Shown one piece after another: positions 1 to 7,794 of a DNA stretch of 64,000 nucleotides. This DNA is from Streptomyces sp. NBC_00663. Lineage in GTDB: Bacteria > Actinomycetota > Actinomycetes > Streptomycetales > Streptomycetaceae. Both the position numbers and the translations under genes were made by a program. The first letter of the stretch is position 1. Every line of letters starts with the position of its first letter. Location: positions 3,658,001-3,722,000 of the forward strand of contig NZ_CP109027.1 of the NCBI RefSeq assembly GCF_036226885.1, read 5' to 3'. A model generated the notes under the pieces. It searched no databases. It saw nothing but the letters and a program-made list of their open reading frames with translations, and had not been told where the DNA came from.

Positions 1-18
1 CGCTGGTTCCGCCGCAGC

Positions 19-69
19 GTAACGCGCGTAGACCAGACGGAAAACCCCTTCTGTCCGGTCCGTTACCGA
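19..69 (-). promoter_or_regulatory. Promoter-like double element for a gene left of the window
   Basis: Two blocks, GTAACGCGCGTAGA (19-32) and CCGTTACCGA (60-69), lie 27 nt apart. The same pair with the same spacing precedes the BMP gene at 1265. A leftward gene, probably a BMP paralogue, should start just beyond base 1. The blocks are seen; promoter or operator role is inferred. Confidence 0.5.
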
Positions 70-103
70 GCTGTGGCCACAGTTGGTGGACAGACTACGG
101 ACA

Positions 104-140
104 GCAGTACGCCCCTTGCGGGAGGCAAGGGGCGTACTGC
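104..140 (-). terminator. Strong hairpin after the BMP lipoprotein gene
   Basis: A perfect 16-bp inverted repeat (104-119 with 125-140) with a 5-nt loop sits 45 nt past the stop codon of the BMP gene. There is no clear U tract, as is common in Streptomyces terminators. It separates this gene from the promoter of the next leftward gene. Confidence 0.75.
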
Positions 141-185
141 CTGCAAAGGGGCCCGTAGGGCCTATCGGAGGACTCTGCCGGGGGG

Positions 186-1265
186 TCAGGAGGTCTTGAC
201 GGTGACCTTGCCCTCGATGATGTCCTTCTTGGCCGCCTCGACCGCCGCGACGACATCGGTCATGGCCTTGTACTTGGGGTTGGAGTCGGCGAAGCCGACG
301 CCGCCGGACTTGAGGTCACCGCGGACGACACCGGTGAGCGGCTTGCCCTCGTAGACCGACTTGGCGAGGTCGTAGACCGCGCCGCCGACGTTCTTCAGTG
401 CCGAGCCGAGGATGTAGTCCTTGTAGTTCTTCAGCGCGTCCTGGTTGTACTGGTCGGAGTCCACACCGATGGCCCACACCTTCTTGGCGGCGGCCTCGGA
501 GATCACGCCCTGACCGGAGAGGCCGGCCGCGTGGTAGATGACGTCGGCGCCCTTCTCGATCTGGCCGCTGGCCGCCTCCTTGCCCTTGTCGGGGCTGGAG
601 AAGCCGCCCTCCTGCGGGGTCTGGGTCAGATACTGCGACTCGATCTTGATCTTCGGGTCGACGGACTGGACGCCCTGCTTGAAGCCCGCGCCGAACTTGT
701 GGATCAGCGGGATGTCCACACCGCCGATGAAGCCGACGTGCTTGGCCTTGGACGCCTTGGCGGCGGCGACGCCCGCGAGGTAGGAGGCCTGCTCCTCGGA
801 GAAGACCATGTCGGCGACGTTGGCGGCCTTGACCTGCTCGTCGTCGATGACACCGAACGTGATGTCCGGGTGCTTCGCGGCGACCGTCTTCACGGCCGGC
901 GCGTAGATGTAGCCGACGCCGATGATCGGGTTGTAGCCGGCCTTGGCGAGCTGCTCCAGGCGCTGGACCTTGTCCGCGTCGGACTCGCCGTCCTGCGGCT
1001 CGATGTCCGTGCCGCCCATGCCGAATTCCTTGTCGGCCTTCTCGAAGCCGGCGAAGGCCGCGTCGTTGAAGGACTGGTCGCCCTTGCCGCCGATGTCGTA
1101 GGCGAGCCCGATGCCCTTGCCCGAGTACTTGCCGTCCGCCGAGGTGGACGCCTTGTCGCTGTCGGCCTTGGTGCTGGACTCACCGCACCCGACGGCCGCG
1201 AGGGCGATGACCGAGACAGCCACCACCGCTTGGGAGAACCTGGTCCTCCGAGATATTCGACGCAC
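186..1265 (-). CDS. BMP/PnrA-family substrate-binding lipoprotein
   Basis: The 359-residue product is a secreted lipoprotein of the BMP (PnrA/TmpC/Med) family, the binding component of ABC importers that typically take up nucleosides. The N-terminus is basic (RRISRRTRF), followed by a hydrophobic stretch and a lipobox ending AAVGC. The mature part carries family-typical segments such as KGDQSFNDAAFAGF, VIYHAAGLSGQGV and AIGVDSDQ. I chose the GTG at 1265 because AAGGGG lies 8 nt upstream; longer in-frame extensions have no signal peptide. No permease or ATPase is visible, but a repeated promoter element at the left edge suggests a paralogous gene next to it outside the window. Nucleoside specificity is inferred from the family. 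Confidence 0.9.
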   Translation of the reverse strand: MRRISRRTRFSQAVVAVSVIALAAVGCGESSTKADSDKASTSADGKYSGKGIGLAYDIGGKGDQSFNDAAFAGFEKADKEFGMGGTDIEPQDGESDADKVQRLEQLAKAGYNPIIGVGYIYAPAVKTVAAKHPDITFGVIDDEQVKAANVADMVFSEEQASYLAGVAAAKASKAKHVGFIGGVDIPLIHKFGAGFKQGVQSVDPKIKIESQYLTQTPQEGGFSSPDKGKEAASGQIEKGADVIYHAAGLSGQGVISEAAAKKVWAIGVDSDQYNQDALKNYKDYILGSALKNVGGAVYDLAKSVYEGKPLTGVVRGDLKSGGVGFADSNPKYKAMTDVVAAVEAAKKDIIEGKVTVKTS

Positions 1266-1349
1266 AGCAAGCACCCCTTCATCCCCACGGCACCGCCGAA
1301 CGGCCCCGCATCCCCAATGTGCCGCCAACGGTGGCGATTTCGGCGCACA

Positions 1350-1400
1350 GTAACGCGCGTAGAAGGGGAGGGGAACGGGGTTTCTCGTGGCCGTTATCGA
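1350..1400 (-). promoter_or_regulatory. Promoter-like double element of the BMP gene
   Basis: GTAACGCGCGTAGA at 1350-1363 and CCGTTATCGA at 1391-1400 repeat the arrangement at 19-69 with the same 27-nt gap. On the coding strand this reads TCGATAACGG, 27 nt, then TCTACGCGCGTTAC, about 85 nt before the start. A related TTACGCGCG lies at 1439-1447. The regulator is unknown. Confidence 0.5.
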
Positions 1401-1459
1401 ACCGTGCCGCCATCGGGTTACGTTCGCGAGAACCCGGTTACGCGCGGGTGACACAAGAG

Positions 1460-1489
1460 GACGAAGGGGCACCAATGGTGGCACCCCTT
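1460..1489 (-). terminator. Hairpin downstream of the amidohydrolase
   Basis: CGAAGGGG (1460-1467) pairs with CCCCTTCG (1482-1489); a two-base mismatch and a short inner stem CCA/TGG follow. It lies 31 nt past the stop of the leftward amidohydrolase gene and before the BMP promoter region. Confidence 0.55.
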
Positions 1490-1519
1490 CGCAGGATCTT
1501 TCCGGCCCTCAAGTCGCTC

Positions 1520-2740
1520 TCAGGAGGCCGCGTCGAGCAGCGCGGCAGCCGTGAAGAGTTCCACGCCCACGGTGATGGCGGCCTCGTCGGCGTCGAAGTC
1601 CCCCTGGTGGAGGTCGCGCACGGTCCGCTCACCCGGGGTGCGGACGCCGAGCCGCGCCATCGCGCCCGGGACCTGCTCCAGATACCAGGAGAAGTCCTCG
1701 CCCCCGAGGCTCTGCTCGGTGCTCTCGACGGACTCCGCGCCGCGCCGGGTGGTCATGGCGTCCCGCAGCAGCTCCGTCACGTCCGCGTCGTTGACGACGG
1801 GCGGGACGCCCCGGACGTAGTTGATCTCGGACTTGGCGCGGTGCAGGTTGGCGATCTCGTCGATGGCGGCGACGACGATGTCGGGCGCCTGCCGCCAGGT
1901 GTCGGGGTCCAGGCAGCGCACGGTTCCGGACAGTTCGGCGTGCTGCGGGATGACGTTCGGCGCGTGGCCGGATTCGATGCGTCCCCAGGTGACGGCGAGT
2001 CCGCTACGGCTGTCGACGCGCCGGGCGACCACGGCGGGCACGTCGGTGACGACGCGGGCGACGGCGGTGACGAGGTCGGTGGTCAGATGCGGCCGGGCGG
2101 TGTGCCCGCCGGGTCCGTCGAGGGAGACCTCCAGCCGGTCGCAGGCGGAGGTGATGGCGCCGGTGCGCAGTCCGATGCGGCCGGCGTCGACCCGCGGGTC
2201 GCAGTGCACGGCGATCATCTTCCCGACGCCCTCCAGCACCCCGCAGTCGATGGCGTCGGCGGCACCGCCGGGGAGGACTTCCTCGGCGGGCTGGAAGAGC
2301 AGCCGGACGGGCCGCGGCAGCCTGCCCTCCTGCTGCAACCGGGCCAGCACGAGCCCGGCCCCGAGCACGACGGCCGTATGCACGTCGTGTCCGCACGCAT
2401 GGGCTCTGTCGGGCACGGTGGACCGGTACGAGCAGTCACTCTTCGTGTCCGGGATGGGCAGGGCGTCGATGTCGGCGCGCAGCGCGAGCATCGGCTTCTG
2501 TCCGTCCCACTCACCGATGTCACAGACGAGCCCGGTGCCTACGGGGAGGACGCGGGGTCGCAGCCCGGCCTTCTCGAGCCGCGCCTTGATGGCCGCGGTC
2601 GTGCGGAACTCCTGGTTGCCGAGCTCGGGGTGCATGTGCAAGTCGCGTCGGAACGCGACGAGTTCGGCATGCAGGCTCTCGGGCAGCGTGCCGGGAAGCA
2701 CGGCTTCCCCGGCTGGTTCGGCCTCGGACTCTTGGGACAT
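1520..2740 (-). CDS. M20 family amidohydrolase
   Basis: The 406-residue product is a zinc-dependent M20 amidohydrolase of the hippurate/IAA-amino acid hydrolase (AbgB, HipO) group, which cleaves N-acyl amino acids or aminobenzoyl-glutamate-like amides in the cytosol. Metal-ligand motifs are in order: RRDLHMHPEL near residue 35, ALRADIDALP near 90, HACGHDVHTA near 115, FQPAEE near 150 and GGEDFSWYL near 355, with the dimerisation segment GGHTARPH in between. The ATG at 2740 (MSQES) is preceded by GAGGGTGA; a GTG at 2752 is possible but overlaps that site. The substrate cannot be told from sequence. Confidence 0.88.
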   Translation of the reverse strand: MSQESEAEPAGEAVLPGTLPESLHAELVAFRRDLHMHPELGNQEFRTTAAIKARLEKAGLRPRVLPVGTGLVCDIGEWDGQKPMLALRADIDALPIPDTKSDCSYRSTVPDRAHACGHDVHTAVVLGAGLVLARLQQEGRLPRPVRLLFQPAEEVLPGGAADAIDCGVLEGVGKMIAVHCDPRVDAGRIGLRTGAITSACDRLEVSLDGPGGHTARPHLTTDLVTAVARVVTDVPAVVARRVDSRSGLAVTWGRIESGHAPNVIPQHAELSGTVRCLDPDTWRQAPDIVVAAIDEIANLHRAKSEINYVRGVPPVVNDADVTELLRDAMTTRRGAESVESTEQSLGGEDFSWYLEQVPGAMARLGVRTPGERTVRDLHQGDFDADEAAITVGVELFTAAALLDAAS

Positions 2741-3234
2741 CAATTGCTTCACCCTCTGAAGGGTAGGACGCCCGGGTGGCCAACTGACCCTCGATCAACA
2801 AAAGTTCAACCCGTTAGGGGAAGAAAATCTGGCCGCTGGGCGCATACGTATGGTCTGGGATGGGTAAACTCGGCCGACCTCCTGGCCGGATGGATCATGC
2901 GATCCACGGAGAGTGACCGCCGGCTGACCTGCGACTGCCTCGGTCGAAGGCATCCGGCCACACCCGTCACTCATCCCCTCCTCCTGGGATACCACGCCGC
3001 GATGCCCCCGCGTCGCCCGTGTTCGCCTGTCGGGACCGACCTAAGCCAGGAATCCACCCTGCCTCCGCTGAGACGCTTGTTCCGGTCCCGGAATCATCAC
3101 CGCCCCGCGACGTTTCCGCCACGCGGCGTGACGGGGCCCCCTGGCCGGGACACGCCTCCCAGCATGACGATCACGACTGGCCTCGCCGGCTTCGGTCACC
3201 CACGGTAGCCAGGCGTGCGGCTACGCGACGCCGT
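2741..3234. other. Gene-poor interval
   Basis: The part nearest 2741 is the leader and promoter of the amidohydrolase, including the shared element at 2793-2810 and a TACCCT at 2761-2766 on the minus strand. I see no convincing coding region in the rest. Short ORFs here lack Streptomyces codon bias and ribosome-binding sites. Confidence 0.5.
2793..2810 (-). promoter_or_regulatory. Shared GTTrAACTTTTxGTTGAT element, copy 1
   Basis: On the minus strand this reads GTTGAACTTTTGTTGATC. It ends 26 nt upstream of a possible -10 (TACCCT). A close match stands before the DUF6716 gene (9173-9191) and a partial one before the methyltransferase-like gene at 11805. A regulator-binding site is inferred. 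Confidence 0.4.
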
Positions 3235-3603
3235 TCACAGCGCCGCCCACTCCCCGAGCTCCGCGAAGGACCTCGTCCGGACGAAGCCCCGCACGACGCT
3301 CCACGCCTTGTCGACGGTCATGACGAAAAGCCCGGCGAAGATCGCCGGTTCGTCCATGACCGGGACGTCGACCGCCACGTCCCGTGGGACGGTGCCGTCC
3401 CCGACGAGCAGGGACACGGTCTCCTCGTCGGTGAAGAGATGAACGACCGCGTGATCGGCCCGGAAGCTCAGGGTCACATAGGGGAACAAGCCGTCCGGCA
3501 AGTCGACTTCCAGGTGCCCCTGGCCTCGGGAGCGCAGTTTCCCGAAGGCGTCCGTCAGCTCATCGAGTGCCGAGTCGGCGCCCTTCTCGTAAAGGCCCGT
3601 CAT
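3235..3603 (-). CDS. Conserved hypothetical protein, 122 aa
   Basis: I do not recognise a named family with certainty. The product has no signal peptide or membrane segment. It has an amphipathic N-terminal helix (residues 5-25), a central run of short hydrophobic strands (YVTLSF, AVVHLF, VSLLVG) and a Trp/Phe-rich C-terminal helix (AWSVVRGFV). This two-part build weakly recalls Imm1-type immunity proteins, but no toxin gene is adjacent, so I would not assign that role. The ATG at 3603 has GGGGGTGAAGG upstream. It is divergent from the methyltransferase gene, with 41 nt between starts. Confidence 0.65.
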   Translation of the reverse strand: MTGLYEKGADSALDELTDAFGKLRSRGQGHLEVDLPDGLFPYVTLSFRADHAVVHLFTDEETVSLLVGDGTVPRDVAVDVPVMDEPAIFAGLFVMTVDKAWSVVRGFVRTRSFAELGEWAAL

Positions 3604-3631
3604 CCTTCACCCCCGCTTCGAGCGGCCTCGC

Positions 3632-3637
3632 TAGGGT
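3632..3637 (+). promoter_or_regulatory. -10 box TAGGGT, leaderless start
   Basis: TAGGGT ends 7 nt before the ATG at 3645 and there is no Shine-Dalgarno sequence. The transcript probably begins at or next to the start codon. A -35 box is not evident. Confidence 0.5.
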
Positions 3638-3644
3638 GCCCCGC

Positions 3645-4304
3645 ATGAGTGCCGAGAACCCCGACTTCATACGGTCCACCAGTGCCGCGTACGACATCAT
3701 CGCCGACGACTATGCCGAGCAGTGTGCGGACTGGGCCGGCATTCACACCTTCGACAGGGCGCTGATCAGCGGGTTCGCTGAGTTGGTGAAGGAGCGGGGG
3801 CGGGAGCCGGTCGCTGATGTGGGGAGTGGGCCGGGGGCCGTCACCGCGCGGCTGCACGCGCTCGGGGTGCCCGTGTTCGGGATCGACGTCTCGTCGCGCA
3901 TGGTGGCCATGGCCCGGCGGAACCATCCCGAACTCCGCTTCCATGTCGGGTCCATGACGTCCCTCGACCTGCCGGACGGCACGCTCGGCGGGATCGCCGC
4001 GCTGTACTCGGTCATCCATGTGCCGGACGAGCAACTTCCCGGCGTGTTCGCGGAGTTCCGGCGGGTGCTCGCGCCCGGCGGGTATCTGCTGCTCGCCTTT
4101 CAGTACGACGAGGAGACGGATCACCTGCATCTCGACGAGCGGTTCGGGCACGCCATCTCGCTCGACTACTACTGGCGCCCGCCGGAGAAGGTCGTCGAGC
4201 TGCTCACCGGCGCCGGGCTTCAGCTCCACAGCCGCACCGTGCGCGAGCCCCAGGGGCAGGAGAGGTACCGGAAGGCTTACCTCCTCGCCCGTAAGGACGG
4301 GTGA
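3645..4304 (+). CDS. Class I SAM-dependent methyltransferase
   Basis: The 219-residue product is a Methyltransf_25/11-type enzyme. It shows SAM motif I VADVGSGPGAVTARL near residue 50, the acidic ribose-binding end of strand 2 (FGIDVSSRMV), motif II/III around ALYSVIHVPDE, and the post-motif segment RRVLAPGGYLLLAFQ. The N-terminus FIRSTSAAYDIIADDYA is typical of small-molecule methyltransferases. I chose the ATG at 3645, which has a -10 box just upstream, over an in-frame upstream ATG without one. Its 3' end faces the GT52-like gene with 17 nt between stops. The substrate is unknown and it may not belong to the glycopolymer cluster. Confidence 0.85.
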   Translation: MSAENPDFIRSTSAAYDIIADDYAEQCADWAGIHTFDRALISGFAELVKERGREPVADVGSGPGAVTARLHALGVPVFGIDVSSRMVAMARRNHPELRFHVGSMTSLDLPDGTLGGIAALYSVIHVPDEQLPGVFAEFRRVLAPGGYLLLAFQYDEETDHLHLDERFGHAISLDYYWRPPEKVVELLTGAGLQLHSRTVREPQGQERYRKAYLLARKDG

Positions 4305-4321
4305 TCAGCGGCCTGCCGGCG

Positions 4322-5404
4322 TCACACCGCGGCCACCGCCGACAGCCGCGTGACGTCCCTCGCCGTGCCTGTCACCCCGGACAGGAAACCCTGCGCCCGC
4401 GGTGACGCGTTCTCCGCCAGCCAGGCCGGGTCGATGTCGCAGACCGCCACCTTGACGTCCGTGCCGGTCAGGGCCAGCGGGAGGGTGTGGACGACGGTCG
4501 AGGGGAAGCTGAGGATCGTACGGCCGATAGGGCCCCTGCGGGCGATCAGCTCCAGGGGGAGGTCCGGGCGGACCACCTCCAGGCCCGTCTCCACCGCCAG
4601 ACGGTGCAGCTTCTCCGCGCTCTCGCGGCGGTGCGCGAAGTAGCGGGTCGTGCCGTGCGCCTTCGACAGGGTGCGTACCGCCTCCAGATAGGCGTCGCCG
4701 TCCACCACCCCCGTCTCCACCAGCGACGTACCCACCATGTCCGCGCCCTTGGTGATGCGCGGCGGGCCGAAGCGGGAGCGGGTCCAGGCGAAGGTGTTGG
4801 CGGTCGAGGTCACGCCCTGCGGCTTCTCCTCCATCGGCATCGAGGAGAAGATCTCGACCCTCCGGTCTCCCGACGGCGTCAGGCGTTTGCGGGCCGCCGA
4901 GGAGACCGGGGCGAAGACCAGGTCGCGGGGGCCCGGGCGGCCGCCCTTGCGGTGCCAGCGCACCAGGCGTTCGCCGCGGGCCAGTTGGGCCACGAACTCC
5001 ATCGTGGCGGTGCCGTCGTCGACCACGACGAGGGCGGGCGCCTTCGTGATCGTCAGCAGCAGTTGTACGTAGCGCGAGAACGGGTCGCCCAGGACGACCC
5101 GGTCGGCCCTGCGGAGCATGCCCGCGAGGCCGCCGATCGTCTGGAAGGGCGCCGCCGGGCCGCCCCGCGCCTCCTCCCAGCGGACCTCGTGCCCCTCCTC
5201 ACGGGCCAGTTCCGCCATCCGGCGCAGCTGGCCCCGGGTCATCGGGTCCGTCGGGGACAGGACGACGAGGGTGAGCCCCGCGCCGAGGGCGTCGCCCGAG
5301 GCATGCTCGTGCGCATGCGCCCACTCCAGCACGTTCAGCAGCTGTACCGGGCTCTCGACGAACGCGAGAGTGTGGGGGCCGGCTGACCCGGCGCGGCGGC
5401 TCAT
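4322..5404 (-). CDS. GT52-like glycosyltransferase of the Kdn polymer cluster
   Basis: The 360-residue protein starts with FVESPVQLLNVLEWA, which resembles the N-terminus of GT52 (lipooligosaccharide sialyltransferase-type) enzymes. It has a DDGTATMEF segment near residue 128 like the acidic motif of that family. A GT-B fold and transfer of an activated nonulosonic acid are inferred from this and from position: it is the last gene of a leftward run neuA-neuB-this gene, 55 nt after neuB. S. coelicolor has a matching trio, as I recall, in the locus tied to Kdn-containing wall polymers. It has no signal peptide and is probably cytosolic or membrane-associated. No strong ribosome-binding site precedes the ATG. 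Confidence 0.65.
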   Translation of the reverse strand: MSRRAGSAGPHTLAFVESPVQLLNVLEWAHAHEHASGDALGAGLTLVVLSPTDPMTRGQLRRMAELAREEGHEVRWEEARGGPAAPFQTIGGLAGMLRRADRVVLGDPFSRYVQLLLTITKAPALVVVDDGTATMEFVAQLARGERLVRWHRKGGRPGPRDLVFAPVSSAARKRLTPSGDRRVEIFSSMPMEEKPQGVTSTANTFAWTRSRFGPPRITKGADMVGTSLVETGVVDGDAYLEAVRTLSKAHGTTRYFAHRRESAEKLHRLAVETGLEVVRPDLPLELIARRGPIGRTILSFPSTVVHTLPLALTGTDVKVAVCDIDPAWLAENASPRAQGFLSGVTGTARDVTRLSAVAAV

Positions 5405-5459
5405 CTACGTACGACCGTCCCGTCGTAAGGGAATCAGAGGGATCAAGAAGTCAGGCGCT

Positions 5460-6401
5460 TCAGACCGCTACCGGCTCGCCCGCCGCCGCGGCGATCTCCG
5501 CCTCGGCCACGACACCGGTCACGCGGCGCAGCTTCTTCATCGGGCCGAGCTCGGAGTCGTAGACCTTCTTGACGCCGTCGCCGAGGGAGGCCTCGATGGT
5601 GCGGATGTCGCGGACGAGGCGCGTCAGGCCCTGCGGCTCGACGGAGGCGGCCTGGTCGGAGCCCCACATCGCGCGGTCGAGGGTGATGTGGCGCTCGACG
5701 AAGGTGGCGCCGAGGGCGACCGCGGCGAGGGTGGTCTGAAGGCCCGTCTCGTGGCCGGAGTAGCCGATCGGGACGTTCGGGTACTCCTGCTCCAGCGTGT
5801 TGATGACGCGGAGGTTCAGCTCCTCGGCCTTCGCGGGGTACGTCGAAGTGGCGTGGCAGAGAAGGATGTTCTCCGAGCCGAGGACCTCGACGGCGTGGCG
5901 GATCTGCTTCGGCGTCGACATGCCGGAGGAGAGGATGATCGTGCGGCCGGTGGCGCGCAGGGCGCGCAGCAGCTCGTCGTCGGTGAGGGACGCGGAGGCC
6001 ACCTTGTGGGCCGGGACGTCGAACTTCTCCAGGAAGGCGACGGCCTCGGTGTCCCACGGGGAGGCGAACCAGGCGATCCCCTTCTCCTTGCAGTACGCGT
6101 CGATCTGGCGGTACTCGTCCTCGCCGAACTCCACGCGGTGGCGGTAGTCGATGTACGTCATCCGGCCCCAGGGGGTGTCGCGCTCGATGTCCCACTGGTC
6201 GCGCGGGGTGCAGATCTCCGGGGTGCGCTTCTGGAACTTCACGGCGTCACAGCCGGCCTCTGCGGCCACGTCGATGAGCTTGAAGGCGTTCTCCAGCTCA
6301 CCGTTGTGGTTGATGCCGATCTCGCCGCAGATGTAGACGGGCTGGCCGGGACCGGCGATGCGCTCGGTGCCGAAGGTGCGCAGACGGGTGTTGGAAGACA
6401 T
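5460..6401 (-). CDS. neuB: NeuB-family nonulosonic acid synthase (Kdn/Neu5Ac type)
   Basis: NeuB-family enzymes condense phosphoenolpyruvate with mannose, ManNAc or a phosphorylated form to give a nine-carbon 2-keto sugar acid. This 313-residue product has the TIM-barrel signatures GEIGINHNG (near 28), KFQKRTPE (near 56), ASPWD, SSGMSTPKQI, HATSTYPA and GYSGHETG. It ends shortly after the barrel and lacks the antifreeze-like SAF domain that closes the active site in classical NeuB (about 345 residues). The ATG at 6401 is 14 nt past the neuA stop and follows AAGGAACG. Kdn rather than Neu5Ac is the likely product by analogy with teichulosonic acids known from Streptomyces walls; the sequence alone does not decide this. 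Confidence 0.85.
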   Translation of the reverse strand: MSSNTRLRTFGTERIAGPGQPVYICGEIGINHNGELENAFKLIDVAAEAGCDAVKFQKRTPEICTPRDQWDIERDTPWGRMTYIDYRHRVEFGEDEYRQIDAYCKEKGIAWFASPWDTEAVAFLEKFDVPAHKVASASLTDDELLRALRATGRTIILSSGMSTPKQIRHAVEVLGSENILLCHATSTYPAKAEELNLRVINTLEQEYPNVPIGYSGHETGLQTTLAAVALGATFVERHITLDRAMWGSDQAASVEPQGLTRLVRDIRTIEASLGDGVKKVYDSELGPMKKLRRVTGVVAEAEIAAAAGEPVAV

Positions 6402-6415
6402 GGCTCAGACGTTCC

Positions 6416-7633
6416 TTACTTGTCGAGGGAGTCGAGAGAGGGGCCGAGGATCCAGCTGGCGATCTCTCGGATCGCGCCGTCGCCACCGGGGAGGGTGGTG
6501 ACCGCACGGGCGGCGCCGCGTACCACGTCGTGGGCGCTCGCGACCGCCACGGGCCAGCCCACGACGGCGAAGCACGGGAGGTCGTTGACGTCGTTGCCGA
6601 CGTAGAGCACGCGCTCGGGCGCGATGCCCTGCTCCTCGCACCACTGCTTGAGGGCGAGGTCCTTCCGGTCGATGCCGTGCAGCACGGGGAGCTTCAGCTT
6701 CCGTGCGCGGGCGGCGACGACCGGGTTCTGCTCCGTGGAGAGGATCAGCATCTTCAGCCCGCTCCTGCGCAGGGCCGCGATGCCGAGTCCGTCCCCGCGG
6801 TGCACGGAGACGAACTCCTTTCCATCGGCGTCGATCAGCACCCGGTCATCGGTCTGGGTGCCGTCGAAGTCCAGTACGACCGCGTCGACGTCCTCGAAGG
6901 ACGGCAGGGCGCCGGGGCGGTCCGCGTCGAACAGGGGCGCGAGCGCCCGTGCCCGCGCGAGGTCATGCGGGTCGTCGATCTCCAACACCCGGGCGGGGTC
7001 GGTGCGTACGAGCTCGGTGCGACCGAAGAAGCGGTGCTGGTGGGTGCGGAAGCCGGCCGCGTCCATCGCGTAGGCGGCGCCGGTCTCCAGCAGGTCCTGG
7101 GGGCGGTCCTGGCGGCGGGGGCGGTACGACTTGTCGTGGTTGACGCCGTAACCGCCGGGCTCCTGCGTGGAGTCGACCTCGTCGCGCCAGACGAAGCCAT
7201 GGAAGGGCGCCACCGTCACGGCGGTGTCCGCACCCTTGTCCACGACCGCCGCGGCGACCGCCTCGACATCCTCACGGACGATGAAGGGGCTGGTGCACTG
7301 CACCAGCATCACCACGTCGACGGCCGCGCCGTGCAGCGCCTCGTGGGTGTCCATGGCGTGCAGCACGGCCGCCTCGGAGGTCGCCGTGTCCCCGGCGATG
7401 GCCGCGGGCCGCAGCACGACCTCGGCGCCGGCCTCACGGGCCGCGGCGGCGATGGCCTGGTCGTCGGTGGAGACGACGACGTCCGTCACGAGCCGGGTCG
7501 CCCGGCACTCCCGCACGGCCCGCACCACGAGGGGCACGCCACCGACGGGGGCGAGGTTCTTGGCGGGCACACCCTTGGAGCCGCCGCGCGCGGGGATCAC
7601 CGCGAGAACACGGCGTACCGACGGGTTGGACAT
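6416..7633 (-). CDS. neuA: Fused CMP-nonulosonate synthetase and HAD phosphatase
   Basis: The 405-residue product joins two enzymes. Residues 1 to about 235 are a NeuA-type cytidylyltransferase with the nucleotide-binding loop VIPARGGSKGVPAKN and the segment LVQCTSPFI. Residues about 250-400 are a KdsC/Cof-like HAD domain with DFDGTQTDD, LSTEQNPVV and the GNDVNDLPCF aspartate motif. It could remove phosphate from a 9-phosphate intermediate and activate the sugar acid with CTP. Vertebrate CMAS has the same two-domain order, but its HAD part is inactive; here the key aspartates are present. The ATG at 7633 has GGAG 8 nt upstream. The gene heads the operon with neuB. Confidence 0.87.
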   Translation of the reverse strand: MSNPSVRRVLAVIPARGGSKGVPAKNLAPVGGVPLVVRAVRECRATRLVTDVVVSTDDQAIAAAAREAGAEVVLRPAAIAGDTATSEAAVLHAMDTHEALHGAAVDVVMLVQCTSPFIVREDVEAVAAAVVDKGADTAVTVAPFHGFVWRDEVDSTQEPGGYGVNHDKSYRPRRQDRPQDLLETGAAYAMDAAGFRTHQHRFFGRTELVRTDPARVLEIDDPHDLARARALAPLFDADRPGALPSFEDVDAVVLDFDGTQTDDRVLIDADGKEFVSVHRGDGLGIAALRRSGLKMLILSTEQNPVVAARARKLKLPVLHGIDRKDLALKQWCEEQGIAPERVLYVGNDVNDLPCFAVVGWPVAVASAHDVVRGAARAVTTLPGGDGAIREIASWILGPSLDSLDK

Positions 7634-7691
7634 GGGTTGCACTCCTAGCGCAGGGTTCGCAGAGCTGTGGAAGGCGGCGGAGCCGCCTGAC

Positions 7692-7744
7692 AGGGGCGCG
7701 GGGCTGTGTCGATATGCGGCTCCGCCGCGGGGCGCGACCGGCCC
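7692..7744 (+). repeat. Dispersed GGGGCGCGGGG intergenic repeat, copy A
   Basis: The element begins AGGGGCGCGGGGCTGTGTC and ends GGCGCGACCGGCCC, with an internal GCGGC/GCCGC stem. Related copies lie at 19213-19272, 21385-21417 and 37415-37470. This is a short palindromic repeat family common between Streptomyces genes. Here it lies between the neuA start and the DUF6716 stop. Confidence 0.7.
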
Positions 7745-7794
7745 AGACGGCGCCGCAGCCGCAAAGCGACCCACCGCGGCACTCTCGAAGGCGC

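Noticed and set aside
2795..2995. 66-codon minus-strand frame in the gap upstream of the amidohydrolase
   Set aside because: No ribosome-binding site, no coding bias and it overlaps the probable promoter.
1319..3208. 629-codon plus-strand open frame across the amidohydrolase
   Set aside because: It is antisense to an M20 gene with all catalytic motifs; the frame is open only because of GC skew in the third position.
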